Positions 27,592 through 35,830 of a stretch of 64,000 nt of DNA are shown one piece after another; within the stretch, counting starts at the first letter, position 1; the number at the start of each line of letters is the position of its first letter. The notes below the pieces were generated by a model. The model did not search any database. It was not told where the DNA came from and saw only the letters and a list, made by a program, of their open reading frames with translations. Position numbers and translations under genes: made by a program. Where the stretch lies: the NCBI GenBank assembly GCA_913055805.1, contig CAJXLF010000007.1:62001-126000 (forward strand). The letters are read 5' to 3'. Source of the DNA: an uncultured Salinisphaerales bacterium (GTDB lineage: Bacteria; Pseudomonadota; Gammaproteobacteria; Nevskiales; CAJXLF01).

Positions 27592-29145
27592 TCAATTTGC
27601 CGGCACCGTCCTGTCCGCGGCCCAGTGGCGAAGGTGGTCGATATCTTCGGCGCGCACGACCGACAAGGGCCGTGTCTGCTGCATCTCTTCGAGGATATGC
27701 TGCGTACTCAGGCCGCCATCTTCCGAGGCGGCGGCAAAGCGTGCCGCTACTACGGCCTGCTCGAGTTCTGCGCCTGAGAAACCGTCGCTGGCCCGGGCCA
27801 GCGCGGCCAGGTCAAAACTGGCGGGATCCATTTCGCGCTTGCGCAGATGCACAGCCAGGATGGCCTCGCGGGTATGGCTGTCAGGCAAATCGACAAAGAA
27901 AATTTCATCGATGCGCCCCTTGCGCATAAGCTCAGGCGGCAGGGCGCTGACATCATTGGCCGTGGCGACCATGAAAACCGCGGATTTGCGTTCCGCCATC
28001 CAGGTGAGCAAGGTGCCCAGCACGCGTTGCGAAGTGCCGCCATCGGCATCTCCGGACTGCACGCCTTTCTCGATTTCGTCGATCCACAGTACACAGGGCG
28101 CCAGGGATTCGGCTGAGTGCAGGGCCTCACGAATGTTCTTTTCGGTTTCACCGATCCACTTGCTGTAAAGCGCACCGATATCCATGCGCAGCAGTGGTAC
28201 ACCCCAGACGCCGGCGATGGTTTTTGCCGCCAGGCTCTTGCCGCAGCCCTGCACGCCCAGCAGCAGGATGCCCTTGGGTAGATCCGGTGCATTGCCGTCG
28301 CGGTTGGCCAGGAAATAGTTCTTGCGGCGTTCCAGCCAGGTCTTCATGTTGGCGAAGCCGCCGATATCCGAGAATCTGGCCGTGTCGTATTCATAGGACA
28401 GAATGCCGTCCTGGCCGCCCAGACGGTATTTGGCGTCCATGACGCTTTCCACGTCGCTATGCGTGATGGCGCCGTCGTCGTAAATGGCGTTGCGAATGAG
28501 GCGGCGCGCGTCGCTTTCCGTCATGCCCACCAGATTGCGCACCAGCAGTTCCATGGCCCTGCGGTCGGCGCCCACCTTCCGGTTGCCGTTTTTCATCTGC
28601 CAGTTGCGTGCTTCTGCGCGGACCAGTTCCTGCATGCGGTCGGTGTCGGGCAGGCTGAGCCGGTAATGTGTGCACAGACGCTCGACCTCCGCGGGGATCT
28701 CCAGCTGATGGCTGATCAGTACCAGGCTGTTGCCGTGCAGATCCAGGTTCTGGGCAATCTCCTTGAGCTGGCGCAGCGTGCGCGGGTCTTCCAGGTAGGG
28801 GTGGAAATCGAGCAAGACGACCACGGCATTACGGATCTTGCGGTCGATATGCTCCAGGGTTTCACGTGGTGAGGGCGGGTTGTCCTCACCCTCTGCCGGT
28901 TGCGGCCCGGCGTCCACCAGCTTCAGATTCTGCGCCTTGCCGAGCAGGTTGTTCTGCAGGCCACTGGCTGCGCTCCAGGTGAACAGGCTCTTGCCGGTGG
29001 GACGCACCACGGCTTCCAGCAACTGCACCGCCCGGGCTTCCTCGTGAGTCTCGATCACCAGAATGGGGAAATGCGAGGCCAGCAAGAGGCCCAGGTTCTT
29101 TTTGTCCTGCATTTTGTTTGTGACGTTTGATAACCGGGAACTCAT
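27592..29145 (-). CDS. Ycf46-like AAA+ ATPase
   Basis: This protein of about 517 residues has an N-terminal P-loop-like regulatory region (LLLASHFPILVIETHEEARA, VVVLLDFHPYL) and a full AAA+ module after residue 260: Walker A GVQGCGKSLAAK, Walker B VLWIDEIEKG, sensor 1 VATANDVS and the arginine-finger segment LMRKGRIDEIF. This arrangement matches the cyanobacterial/plastid Ycf46 group. Its role in proteobacteria is unknown; Synechocystis Ycf46 has been linked to inorganic carbon use. Two start codons are possible (ATG 29145 or 29112), neither with a good ribosome binding site. It is divergent from the HExxH protein gene. Confidence 0.82.
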   Translation of the reverse strand: MSSRLSNVTNKMQDKKNLGLLLASHFPILVIETHEEARAVQLLEAVVRPTGKSLFTWSAASGLQNNLLGKAQNLKLVDAGPQPAEGEDNPPSPRETLEHIDRKIRNAVVVLLDFHPYLEDPRTLRQLKEIAQNLDLHGNSLVLISHQLEIPAEVERLCTHYRLSLPDTDRMQELVRAEARNWQMKNGNRKVGADRRAMELLVRNLVGMTESDARRLIRNAIYDDGAITHSDVESVMDAKYRLGGQDGILSYEYDTARFSDIGGFANMKTWLERRKNYFLANRDGNAPDLPKGILLLGVQGCGKSLAAKTIAGVWGVPLLRMDIGALYSKWIGETEKNIREALHSAESLAPCVLWIDEIEKGVQSGDADGGTSQRVLGTLLTWMAERKSAVFMVATANDVSALPPELMRKGRIDEIFFVDLPDSHTREAILAVHLRKREMDPASFDLAALARASDGFSGAELEQAVVAARFAAASEDGGLSTQHILEEMQQTRPLSVVRAEDIDHLRHWAADRTVPAN

Positions 29146-29161
29146 ATTACGTCGCAAGGCA

Positions 29162-29191
29162 TTGGGGATAAAGCGCATAACGCGGTAAAAT
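29162..29191 (+). promoter_or_regulatory. Possible sigma-70 promoter for the HExxH gene
   Basis: TTGGGG (29162-29167) and TAAAAT (29186-29191) are separated by 18 bases, 38 bases before the ATG at 29229. The -10 is good and the -35 is moderate. No other candidate is visible in the 83-base divergent spacer. Confidence 0.35.
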
Positions 29192-29228
29192 CGGAACTAC
29201 TGGCCCGTAGCGCAGCGAGGTGCCAGCC

Positions 29229-30158
29229 ATGCGACAGCGCAACCTGCATATACTTAACTGGTTGATCGGGTTCGTGATTTTTCTGCTGCTGGCGGTGATC
29301 AGCCCGCCGGTCAAGTCCGGCGCTTTGCAACCGGTCATCGAGGTGCAGACGCCCGGCAAGGTGCAGATCGAGCCCGCCAACAACTATTCCGAAAATACCC
29401 GCCTGCGAATCCGTCTGCTGTATCCACCGGACCACCCGCGTGCCGGCGAAGTGATGACCGGTCTGCCCGGAACCGTGACGATCTCCGAGTATGTCACCCG
29501 CATATACGATGGCGCGCATGGCGCTACCCGGCTGCCGATGTCGGTGACGGCCGCTGAAGGCGAATGGGACGTTCTGCTCAAGTCCCTGGCCCGCTATACC
29601 GTACCGGACCAGCGTTTCGCGCCGGTACCCAAGGTAGAAGTACGTTACGCCGGTAGCCTGGCCAGCGTCCGCGTGCCGCAATGGGTGGATAACGATGGCG
29701 ACGAACAGATGGACTGGCTGCAGCAACGGGTCGACGATCTGATTGCTGCCATGCAGTCGAGCGGTATTCCCGAAGTCATGGAAGTCATCTCAGCCCTGGA
29801 AGGCTGGCACGAGTCCTATCGTATTGAATGTGGCGGTATCGATCCCGGGCAGCCTTATGTGGCGAGAATCGGGCCGTCCTGCCTGAACTGGGATGGCGAG
29901 AATGACCATCGCCTCAATACCCATCAGGAACTGACCGCGACCCTGTTGCACGAGGCGCGGCATGTCTGGCAGCGGCGCCAGGGCATGATGGCGCAGGGCA
30001 GGGAGGACACGGTTTTTGCCCGCAATACCGGCAAGCCCGGCTGCGAACGCACCCAGAATGACTGCTTTACCCAATATGTGGTCGGCAACCCGCACTCGGC
30101 TTATCTGGAAGAGGATGCCGAGCTTTTCGCCAATCGCTACAAGGGGCTGTTCCCCTAG
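29229..30158 (+). CDS. Exported HExxH zinc-metallopeptidase-like protein of unknown family
   Basis: This 309-residue protein has an N-terminal signal or anchor helix (WLIGFVIFLLLAVI), a beta-rich region at residues 35-150, an acidic Ca-site-like segment DNDGDEQMD near 154-162, and a putative zinc site HEARH at residues 241-245 with a possible third ligand in LEEDAELFANRY near 293-303. Cys201, Cys218, Cys272 and Cys279 could form disulfides. I recognise no characterised family. The ATG at 29229 follows GAGGTG; a GTG 3 codons upstream is less likely. It is followed by a YafK-type gene on the same strand after 49 bases, so cell-envelope work is plausible. A peptidase role is inference from the motif alone. 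Confidence 0.7.
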   Translation: MRQRNLHILNWLIGFVIFLLLAVISPPVKSGALQPVIEVQTPGKVQIEPANNYSENTRLRIRLLYPPDHPRAGEVMTGLPGTVTISEYVTRIYDGAHGATRLPMSVTAAEGEWDVLLKSLARYTVPDQRFAPVPKVEVRYAGSLASVRVPQWVDNDGDEQMDWLQQRVDDLIAAMQSSGIPEVMEVISALEGWHESYRIECGGIDPGQPYVARIGPSCLNWDGENDHRLNTHQELTATLLHEARHVWQRRQGMMAQGREDTVFARNTGKPGCERTQNDCFTQYVVGNPHSAYLEEDAELFANRYKGLFP

Positions 30159-30207
30159 ACTGGATGGCGGTGAAATTATCAGGCATGCTTGAACACAGAG
30201 GACAGCT

Positions 30208-31152
30208 ATGCATAAAACCCTGCGAATTCTGCTGACGGCGCTGATTCTGGCGGGCGCAAGTCCAGCCGGGGCGGAGCTGCTTTTCAGCGAGGATTCCCAG
30301 GAAGCGGTAGCCCGCCAGACGCCGCGTCTCAAGGCGCAACTTGCCAAGGCCGGGTTTGAATTCGGCACGCCGATTTTCGTGCGCATTTTCAAGCAGAGCA
30401 ACACGCTCGAATTGTGGCTGCAGAAGGGCGGGAAGTTCGAGTTGTTCCGTACCTATCCCATCTGCGAGCGTTCCGGTGCTTTAGGGCCAAAGCAGGTTCA
30501 GGGGGATGACCAGGCGCCCGAAGGTTTTTATTCCGTGAACGCCGACTGGATGCATCCTTTCAGCGATTTCCATCTGGCCTTTAACATCCGTTACCCCAAC
30601 GACTATGACAGCCTGCTGGGCCGCACCGGTTCAGCCATCATGGTGCACGGCGGTTGTTCATCTTCCGGTTGTTTTGCCATGACCGACGAGGGTATCGAGG
30701 AGATCTATACTCTGGCGGAGGCGGCCCTGCTGAATGGCCAGGCCGGCTTCAAGGTGCATGTATTCCCGTTCCCGCTAACGGCCGCCAATCTGGAGAAGAA
30801 CCGCAATTCCAGATGGTACGATTTCTGGGTCAACCTCAAGGAGGGTTATGACCTGTTCGAGGCCTATCGCATTCCGCCCAATGAGTTCGTGGTGGATGGC
30901 CGTTACGAGTTCGAGGAAACCAGTACTCATTGTGCGGTTGCCGAATGTGATGCCGAGGTTTGTGAAACTCGTCAGAATGCCCAGGCGCAGGCGCTGGACA
31001 GTCTGTGGCTGGAGGTTATGGAACAGCAGGCCAGGGACGAAATGGCTGCTGCTGAAAATGCCCGCGCCGAGGTGCTGGCCCAACAAGAGTTGGACAAAGA
31101 AAAAGCCCCGTCCGGCGAACCGGACAGGGCTGTCAGCAACAAGCTCGACTAG
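30208..31152 (+). CDS. YafK-type YkuD-fold peptidoglycan enzyme (L,D-transpeptidase family)
   Basis: This 314-residue periplasmic protein has a signal peptide (LLTALILAGASPAGA) and a YkuD catalytic site IMVHGGCSSSGCFAM with His147 and the nucleophile Cys155. The match to YafK (now DpaA), an amidase that cuts the link between Braun lipoprotein and peptidoglycan, is better than to transpeptidases that form crosslinks. The C-terminal 60 residues form a charged Ala/Gln/Glu helix (QARDEMAAAENARAEVL), a likely coiled coil, and its last codons also encode the ppa terminator on the other strand. Confidence 0.85.
   Translation: MHKTLRILLTALILAGASPAGAELLFSEDSQEAVARQTPRLKAQLAKAGFEFGTPIFVRIFKQSNTLELWLQKGGKFELFRTYPICERSGALGPKQVQGDDQAPEGFYSVNADWMHPFSDFHLAFNIRYPNDYDSLLGRTGSAIMVHGGCSSSGCFAMTDEGIEEIYTLAEAALLNGQAGFKVHVFPFPLTAANLEKNRNSRWYDFWVNLKEGYDLFEAYRIPPNEFVVDGRYEFEETSTHCAVAECDAEVCETRQNAQAQALDSLWLEVMEQQARDEMAAAENARAEVLAQQELDKEKAPSGEPDRAVSNKLD
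31095..31131 (-). terminator. Intrinsic terminator of ppa inside the YafK-like gene
   Basis: AGCCCCGTCCGG (31104-31115) and CCGGACAGGGCT (31120-31131) form a 12-position stem with one mismatch and a CGAA loop. Read on the minus strand, the stem is followed by TTTTTCTTTG, a classic terminator 25 bases after the ppa stop. It sits wholly within the 3' coding end of the convergent YafK-like gene. Confidence 0.85.
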
Positions 31153-31155
31153 CGC

Positions 31156-31689
31156 TTACTTGTTCTTGTAGGCGTCAATCGCTTTCTGGATCTCGGCCTT
31201 GGCTTCGGCGGCGGTGTGCCAGCCGGTGACCTTCACCCACTTGCCGTCTTCATTGTCCTTGTAACGTTCGAAGAAGTGCTGAATGGTGTTCTTCAGGCGG
31301 TCCGGTACATCGGCCAGATCCTGCATATCCTTGTAGTAGCCGGTAGAGACCTTGTCGGTCGGCACGGCCAGAATCTTGGCGTCCAGACCGGATTCGTCTT
31401 CCGTGTTCAGATAAGCAATGGGGCGGCATTTGATGACCGAGCCGGCCACCACCGGGTAGGGGGTCAGCACCAGCACGTCGACGGGGTCGCCATCGTCGTA
31501 CAGGGTGTGGTTCACAAAGCCGTAGTTGGCCGGGTAGTGCATGGCCACGTTCATGAAACGATCGACGTACAGACACTGAGTGTCCTTGTCGATTTCGTAT
31601 TTCACCGGGTCGCCACCGGCAGGAATTTCAATAATGACGTGGATTTCATCGGGCGCGTTCTTGCCCGGGCCAACCAGTTCGTAACCCAT
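31156..31689 (-). CDS. ppa: Soluble inorganic pyrophosphatase
   Basis: This 177-residue family I pyrophosphatase hydrolyses PPi to phosphate. Conserved segments are VIIEIPAGGDPVKYE, DRFMNVAMHYPANYGFV and DDGDPVDVLVLTPYPV, which carry the metal ligands. GAGGA lies 9 bases before the ATG, and a TATAAT element on the minus strand (31737-31742) lies further upstream. It is next to a PPi-dependent phosphofructokinase on the same strand, so both enzymes compete for the PPi pool. Confidence 0.97.
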   Translation of the reverse strand: MGYELVGPGKNAPDEIHVIIEIPAGGDPVKYEIDKDTQCLYVDRFMNVAMHYPANYGFVNHTLYDDGDPVDVLVLTPYPVVAGSVIKCRPIAYLNTEDESGLDAKILAVPTDKVSTGYYKDMQDLADVPDRLKNTIQHFFERYKDNEDGKWVKVTGWHTAAEAKAEIQKAIDAYKNK

Positions 31690-31736
31690 GTTTAATAGTC
31701 CTCTAGGCGCATATGAGATCTTTGAAAGCGGCGCGC

Positions 31737-31742
31737 ATTATA
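31737..31742 (-). promoter_or_regulatory. -10 element of a putative ppa promoter
   Basis: On the minus strand TATAAT is perfect, 47 bases before the ppa ATG. The -35 region (TAACTC-like) is poor, so strength is uncertain. Transcription from pfp could also reach ppa. Confidence 0.4.
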
Positions 31743-31761
31743 CCGGCTTTGCCTGAAAGAG

Positions 31762-33024
31762 TTAGATTTCGAAGCTTTTACCGGTCTTTTTCGGCACCGC
31801 GACATTTTTCAGTTTCACGTACTGTGGCAGGCCGTTTACGTATTCCGGATAGTGCTCGCCGGCAATCAGCGGCGCCAGGTAACGGCGGCAGGCATCGGTG
31901 ATGTGGAAGCCGTCGCCGGTGATGAAGTCGGCTGGCATTTTCTTTTCCACGTTAGCCACCTGGTCCAGCGGGGCTTCGCCGATCGACCACTCATAGGGCT
32001 CGTCGGACTCGCGCACGATGGAAACCATCACGCCACCCTTGCCGGCGGCAGCCATTTCCACGGCGGCCTTGCCTACTGCATAGGCCTGTTCCAGGTCGGT
32101 GCCGGAAGCAATGTGACGGGCCGAGCGCATCAGGTAGTCGGCAATGGCGTAGTGGTATTTCAGGCCCAGGCTGGACTTGATCATGGTGGCCAGGGTCTGG
32201 GCGACGCCGCCAAGCTGGGTGTGACCAAAGGCATCGGTGGTGCCGGCGTCGGCCACGAATTTGCCTTCGGCATTCTTGATGCCTTCCGAAGCGACAATGG
32301 TGCAGTAACCGTAGCTGTCCACACACTCTTTGACGCGGGCGAGGAATTTTTCCTGGTCGAAGACCACTTCCGGGAAGAGGATGATGTGCGGGTCGTCACC
32401 CTCCTTCTCGGCAGCGAGGCCGCCGGCGGCTGCGGTCCAGCCGGCATGGCGGCCCATCACTTCCAGAATGAACACCTTGGTCGAGGTCAACGCCATGCTG
32501 GCCAGATCAAAGCCGGCTTCGCGAATGGAGACGGCCGTGTATTTGGCGACCGAGCCAAAACCGGGACAGCAGTCGGTGTGCGGCAGGTCATTATCCATGG
32601 TCTTGGGCACATGGATGGCCTGGATGGGATAGCCCATGGCCTCGCCCAGCTGGCTGACCTTGTGGCAGGTGTCGGCCGAATCACCGCCGCCGTTGTAGAA
32701 GAAATAGCCGATGTCATGCGCCTTGAAGACCTCGATCAGGCGTTCGTACTGGGCGCGGTTTTCTTCCAGACTCTTGAGTTTGTAGCGGCAGGAGCCAAAG
32801 GCGCCTGCTGGCGTGTTTTTCAGGGCGGCGATATCGGCGTCGCTTTCGGCACTGGTATCAATCAGGTCCTCGGTCAGAGCGCCGATGATGCCGTTTCTGC
32901 CGGCATATACCTTGCCTATCTGTTCAGGATGCTTGCGTGCCGTTTCGATGATGCCGCAGGCAGTGGCGTTGATAACGGCGGTAACTCCGCCGGACTGAGC
33001 GTAGAAGGCGTTTTTGGCTGCCAT
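31762..33024 (-). CDS. pfp: Pyrophosphate-dependent 6-phosphofructokinase
   Basis: This 420-residue phosphofructokinase has NGGGDSADT at the phosphate-donor loop, where an Asp replaces the Gly of ATP-type enzymes, and PKTMDNDL, where Lys replaces the Gly of ATP-type PGTIDND. These two changes are the sequence marks of PPi-linked enzymes, which run reversibly between glycolysis and gluconeogenesis. The start at 33022-33024 puts MAAKNAFYAQSGGVTAVINA at the N terminus; 54 further codons upstream are not conserved. ppa follows after 72 bases on the same strand. Confidence 0.92.
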   Translation of the reverse strand: MAAKNAFYAQSGGVTAVINATACGIIETARKHPEQIGKVYAGRNGIIGALTEDLIDTSAESDADIAALKNTPAGAFGSCRYKLKSLEENRAQYERLIEVFKAHDIGYFFYNGGGDSADTCHKVSQLGEAMGYPIQAIHVPKTMDNDLPHTDCCPGFGSVAKYTAVSIREAGFDLASMALTSTKVFILEVMGRHAGWTAAAGGLAAEKEGDDPHIILFPEVVFDQEKFLARVKECVDSYGYCTIVASEGIKNAEGKFVADAGTTDAFGHTQLGGVAQTLATMIKSSLGLKYHYAIADYLMRSARHIASGTDLEQAYAVGKAAVEMAAAGKGGVMVSIVRESDEPYEWSIGEAPLDQVANVEKKMPADFITGDGFHITDACRRYLAPLIAGEHYPEYVNGLPQYVKLKNVAVPKKTGKSFEI

Positions 33025-33185
33025 GTTGTGAGTGTCCCTGTGTTTCAGGTGTTCTGGAAAAAGCAAAAAAGTGACGTTTCCGGCACTCGGTGAAGCGGCA
33101 TAGGATACTGGAAAGAGTGGGGTAAAAACTACGCCAAACGGCGGTTTGGGCGGTGCTGTGGGTGGTTTCACAGAGCGGTTCGGCA

Positions 33186-33214
33186 TTGACTTGACGGGCT
33201 CCGGACGCTAATTT
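33186..33214 (+). promoter_or_regulatory. Sigma-70 promoter for adk
   Basis: TTGACT (33186-33191) and TAATTT (33209-33214) are separated by 17 bases, 110 bases before the adk start. Both hexamers are close to consensus. The remaining bases to adk hold no other clear feature apart from the GGGAGG ribosome binding site. Confidence 0.5.
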
Positions 33215-33323
33215 TGCGCCCCTTATCCTTTATTTGTTCATTTTCATCGGGCCGAGGTAACGCAGTTCGGCACGTGCTGCGGTGACGTTATGGTGGCCGC
33301 AATACCCCGGGAGGGTGCTAGTA

Positions 33324-33965
33324 ATGCGACTCGTACTTTTGGGCGCGCCGGGTTCCGGCAAGGGAACCCAGGCCAAGCTGCTGATGGATCGCAAGAATAT
33401 TCCGCAGGTTTCGACCGGGGATCTCTTGCGTGCGGCGGTGAAGGCCGGCACCGAACTCGGTCAGAAAGCCAAGGCTGCAATGGATGCCGGCGAACTGGTA
33501 GCCGATGAAATTGTTATCGGCATGATTCGTGAGCGTCTGGCGGAGCCAGACACCGCCAATGGTTTCATTCTGGACGGCTTTCCGCGCAGTATTCCGCAGG
33601 CCGAGGCGCTGGACAAGATGCTGGAAGAACTGGGTCAGCCGCTGGACAAGGGCGTGCTGATCGACGTGGCTTTCGACTCCCTGCTCAAGCGCCTGACCGG
33701 CCGCCGCACCTGTGCCGATTGCGGCCAGATGTACAACGTCTACTTCAGTCCACCCAAACAGGAAGGCGTCTGCGACCGCTGTGGCGGTGAGGATTTGCAG
33801 CATCGCGCTGACGATAACGAGGAAACCATCACCAACCGTCTGGAGGTTTACCAGAACCAGACGGCGCCGCTGGTGGACTACTACAAGGCCCAGGGCAAGC
33901 TGGTCAGTGTTCCCGGCGAAGGGGATATCGAAGAGATTTACACCCGGCTGACAGAGGAACTGTAG
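33324..33965 (+). CDS. adk: Adenylate kinase with a cysteine-type zinc lid
   Basis: This 213-residue nucleotide kinase interconverts ATP, AMP and ADP. The P-loop is GAPGSGKGTQ at residues 7-16, and FILDGFPRS is conserved. The LID holds CADCGQMYN and CDRCGG, a Cys4 pattern that binds zinc in Gram-positive enzymes; the E. coli enzyme uses hydrogen-bonding residues instead. The ATG at 33324 follows GGGAGG; 14 codons upstream are open but non-conserved. Confidence 0.97.
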   Translation: MRLVLLGAPGSGKGTQAKLLMDRKNIPQVSTGDLLRAAVKAGTELGQKAKAAMDAGELVADEIVIGMIRERLAEPDTANGFILDGFPRSIPQAEALDKMLEELGQPLDKGVLIDVAFDSLLKRLTGRRTCADCGQMYNVYFSPPKQEGVCDRCGGEDLQHRADDNEETITNRLEVYQNQTAPLVDYYKAQGKLVSVPGEGDIEEIYTRLTEEL

Positions 33966-34006
33966 CGCCTGCGCTCTGGTTGCGGCATTGCTCGCCGCGA
34001 CCAGAA

Positions 34007-35149
34007 TTATTCTCTGGCCAGGTGGCCGTTGCTGACTTTCAGGCTGGCTTTGCCTTCCAGTACTTCCAGCAATGCCTCGCCGGCGGCCGTACGCCGCCAG
34101 CCACGCAGCAACGGCAGATCCCGTTCGCCGGCCACCAGTCTCTCCAGGTCGGCGCGCTTGCCGAGCATGGCCGGGGACAGGTCGTTGCGGATGGCGGTAT
34201 CGCGCAGGCAGGCCATTAACAGATCTACCACCGGTTCCTGACTCTGATCGATCAGGCGCTTGCCTTCTACCAGTGGCTCGGCCGGCAGGTCCTGTTGGTC
34301 GTCCAGCAGCTTGATCAGGGTCTCGCCGTAGCGGTTGATGCTGTCGTTGCCGATGTCCCGGAAACGCCGCAGGTCGTCGAGGCTGCGTGGCGGGCGCTGG
34401 GCCAGGTCGGTGAGGGCGTTGTCGCCGAGTATCCATTTGCGCGGCAGATCACGCTCCATGGCCAGCTGCTCGCGCCATTCGGCCAGTCGTGCAGCCAGGT
34501 GTTGCTGGCGTGGCTTGAGGCGTCCCAGACCTTTGAGGCGCCGCCAGGCCTGGGCCGGATCGGGAGTGTACTGGGCAGGGTCACTGAGTTCATCAAAATC
34601 CGTCTGTAGCCACGCCAGTCGGCCGCGGCTTTCCAGTTCGTCGCTCAGCGTCTTGTACAGCGCGCCCAGGTGGCGCACATCATCGGCAGCATAGGCGAGT
34701 TCGGCATCGGACAGGGGACGTCGACTCCAGTCACAGCGGGCATGGCCCTTGTCCAGTTCCACATTCAGCACACTCTGCACCAGGTTGCCGTAGCCAATCT
34801 GATCGCCATGTCCGGCCAGAGCCGCCGCCAGTTGTGTGTCGAAAACCGGTGCCGGCGGCCGACCGGCAGCCAGGTGAAAAATCTCCATATCCTGGCGCGC
34901 GGCATGGAACAGTTTCAGCACCGCCGGGTTGTCCATGAGCGCCATTGCAGGCGCCATGTCCTCGATGGCCAGCACATCTATGCAGGCGATCTCTTCCGGC
35001 GTGGCCAGTTGCAGCAGGCACCAGCGCGGGTAGTAGGTTTTTTCCCTGATGAACTCGGTATCCACAGCCAGCCAGGGAAAACGCGCGGCCGTTTCGCAGA
35101 AATGTCCGAGTTCTTCGGCGGTATCGATAAAGCGGTAGCTGGCTGGCAT
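34007..35149 (-). CDS. rnd: Ribonuclease D
   Basis: This 380-residue 3'-5' exonuclease trims tRNA 3' ends. The DEDD site is visible: AVDTEFIREKTYYPRWCLLQ (Exo I), FHAARQDMEIF (Exo II) and YAADDVRHL (Exo III). An HRDC domain follows from about residue 205. The ATG at 35147-35149 starts just before the exonuclease domain (RFIDTAEELGHFC). An upstream ATG at 35216-35218 would add 23 residues and also lacks a ribosome binding site. It is divergent from a membrane-protein gene. Confidence 0.94.
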   Translation of the reverse strand: MPASYRFIDTAEELGHFCETAARFPWLAVDTEFIREKTYYPRWCLLQLATPEEIACIDVLAIEDMAPAMALMDNPAVLKLFHAARQDMEIFHLAAGRPPAPVFDTQLAAALAGHGDQIGYGNLVQSVLNVELDKGHARCDWSRRPLSDAELAYAADDVRHLGALYKTLSDELESRGRLAWLQTDFDELSDPAQYTPDPAQAWRRLKGLGRLKPRQQHLAARLAEWREQLAMERDLPRKWILGDNALTDLAQRPPRSLDDLRRFRDIGNDSINRYGETLIKLLDDQQDLPAEPLVEGKRLIDQSQEPVVDLLMACLRDTAIRNDLSPAMLGKRADLERLVAGERDLPLLRGWRRTAAGEALLEVLEGKASLKVSNGHLARE

Positions 35150-35237
35150 AGAACGGGTCACGGCGTATGAGTTGAATGGTCGGATGTGAAGAGCGAGTCG
35201 GGTATTATGCGCGTTCATTCAACTTGATGCCGAAAGC

Positions 35238-35816
35238 ATGCTTAGCTTTATGACACGCGCCACCCTGGATATTCTCTTGCTGCGGCGCGGCCCCCAGGAT
35301 CTGCCTGCACGGCGCGAAGTGCTGTATGTAGTGATTCTGGCCTATCTCGTTTTGTCGGCGCCGGCCTATGTCGCGGTTATCCAGATGCAGGTGCATGTGG
35401 CGCTGATGCAGTCGGTCAGCAGCCTGGCCTATCTGGCCGGTTTTGCCTGGGCGGTACTGGCCCTGGGCGGGCGGCGCGAACGTTTTCAGCAAAGCTTCAT
35501 GGCCCTGGTGGCTACTGCGGCCGTATTCAATATTCTGGAAGTCGGGCCGCTGATCAGTCTTATGCCCTATTTTCTGCAGATTCAGGATCTGATGCTGCAG
35601 GCCCAGGGGCAACCGGATGCACTCGATCCTGCCGTCGTTGAGGCAATTGATGTACCCGGTTTTGCCTTGGTGATGTTGTTGCTGGTTTATGTGTGGCGGC
35701 TGATGGTGATGGCGCATGTCTTTCACCATGCGCTGGAAATCAGTCGTGGCCGCGCCATGGCGATCGCCTTGTTGTTTCCGGGACTGATCATGTTCCTGGC
35801 ACTGATGGTGCGCTGA
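35238..35816 (+). CDS. Uncharacterised Yip1-like membrane protein
   Basis: This 192-residue protein has about five hydrophobic helices (VLYVVILAYLVLSAPAYVAVI, LMQSVSSLAYLAGFAWAVLA, FMALVATAAVFNILEVGPLI, FALVMLLLVYVWRLMVMAHV, AIALLFPGLIMFLALMV). The helix pattern resembles the YIP1 family, but no diagnostic motif is visible. It ends 14 bases before mpl, so the two are probably co-transcribed. Function unknown. Confidence 0.7.
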   Translation: MLSFMTRATLDILLLRRGPQDLPARREVLYVVILAYLVLSAPAYVAVIQMQVHVALMQSVSSLAYLAGFAWAVLALGGRRERFQQSFMALVATAAVFNILEVGPLISLMPYFLQIQDLMLQAQGQPDALDPAVVEAIDVPGFALVMLLLVYVWRLMVMAHVFHHALEISRGRAMAIALLFPGLIMFLALMVR

Positions 35817-35830
35817 GCATCGGGAGAGTT

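Noticed and set aside
31852-33093. Long plus-strand open frame opposite pfp
   Set aside because: pfp has unmistakable PFK motifs in the other strand; the antisense frame has none.
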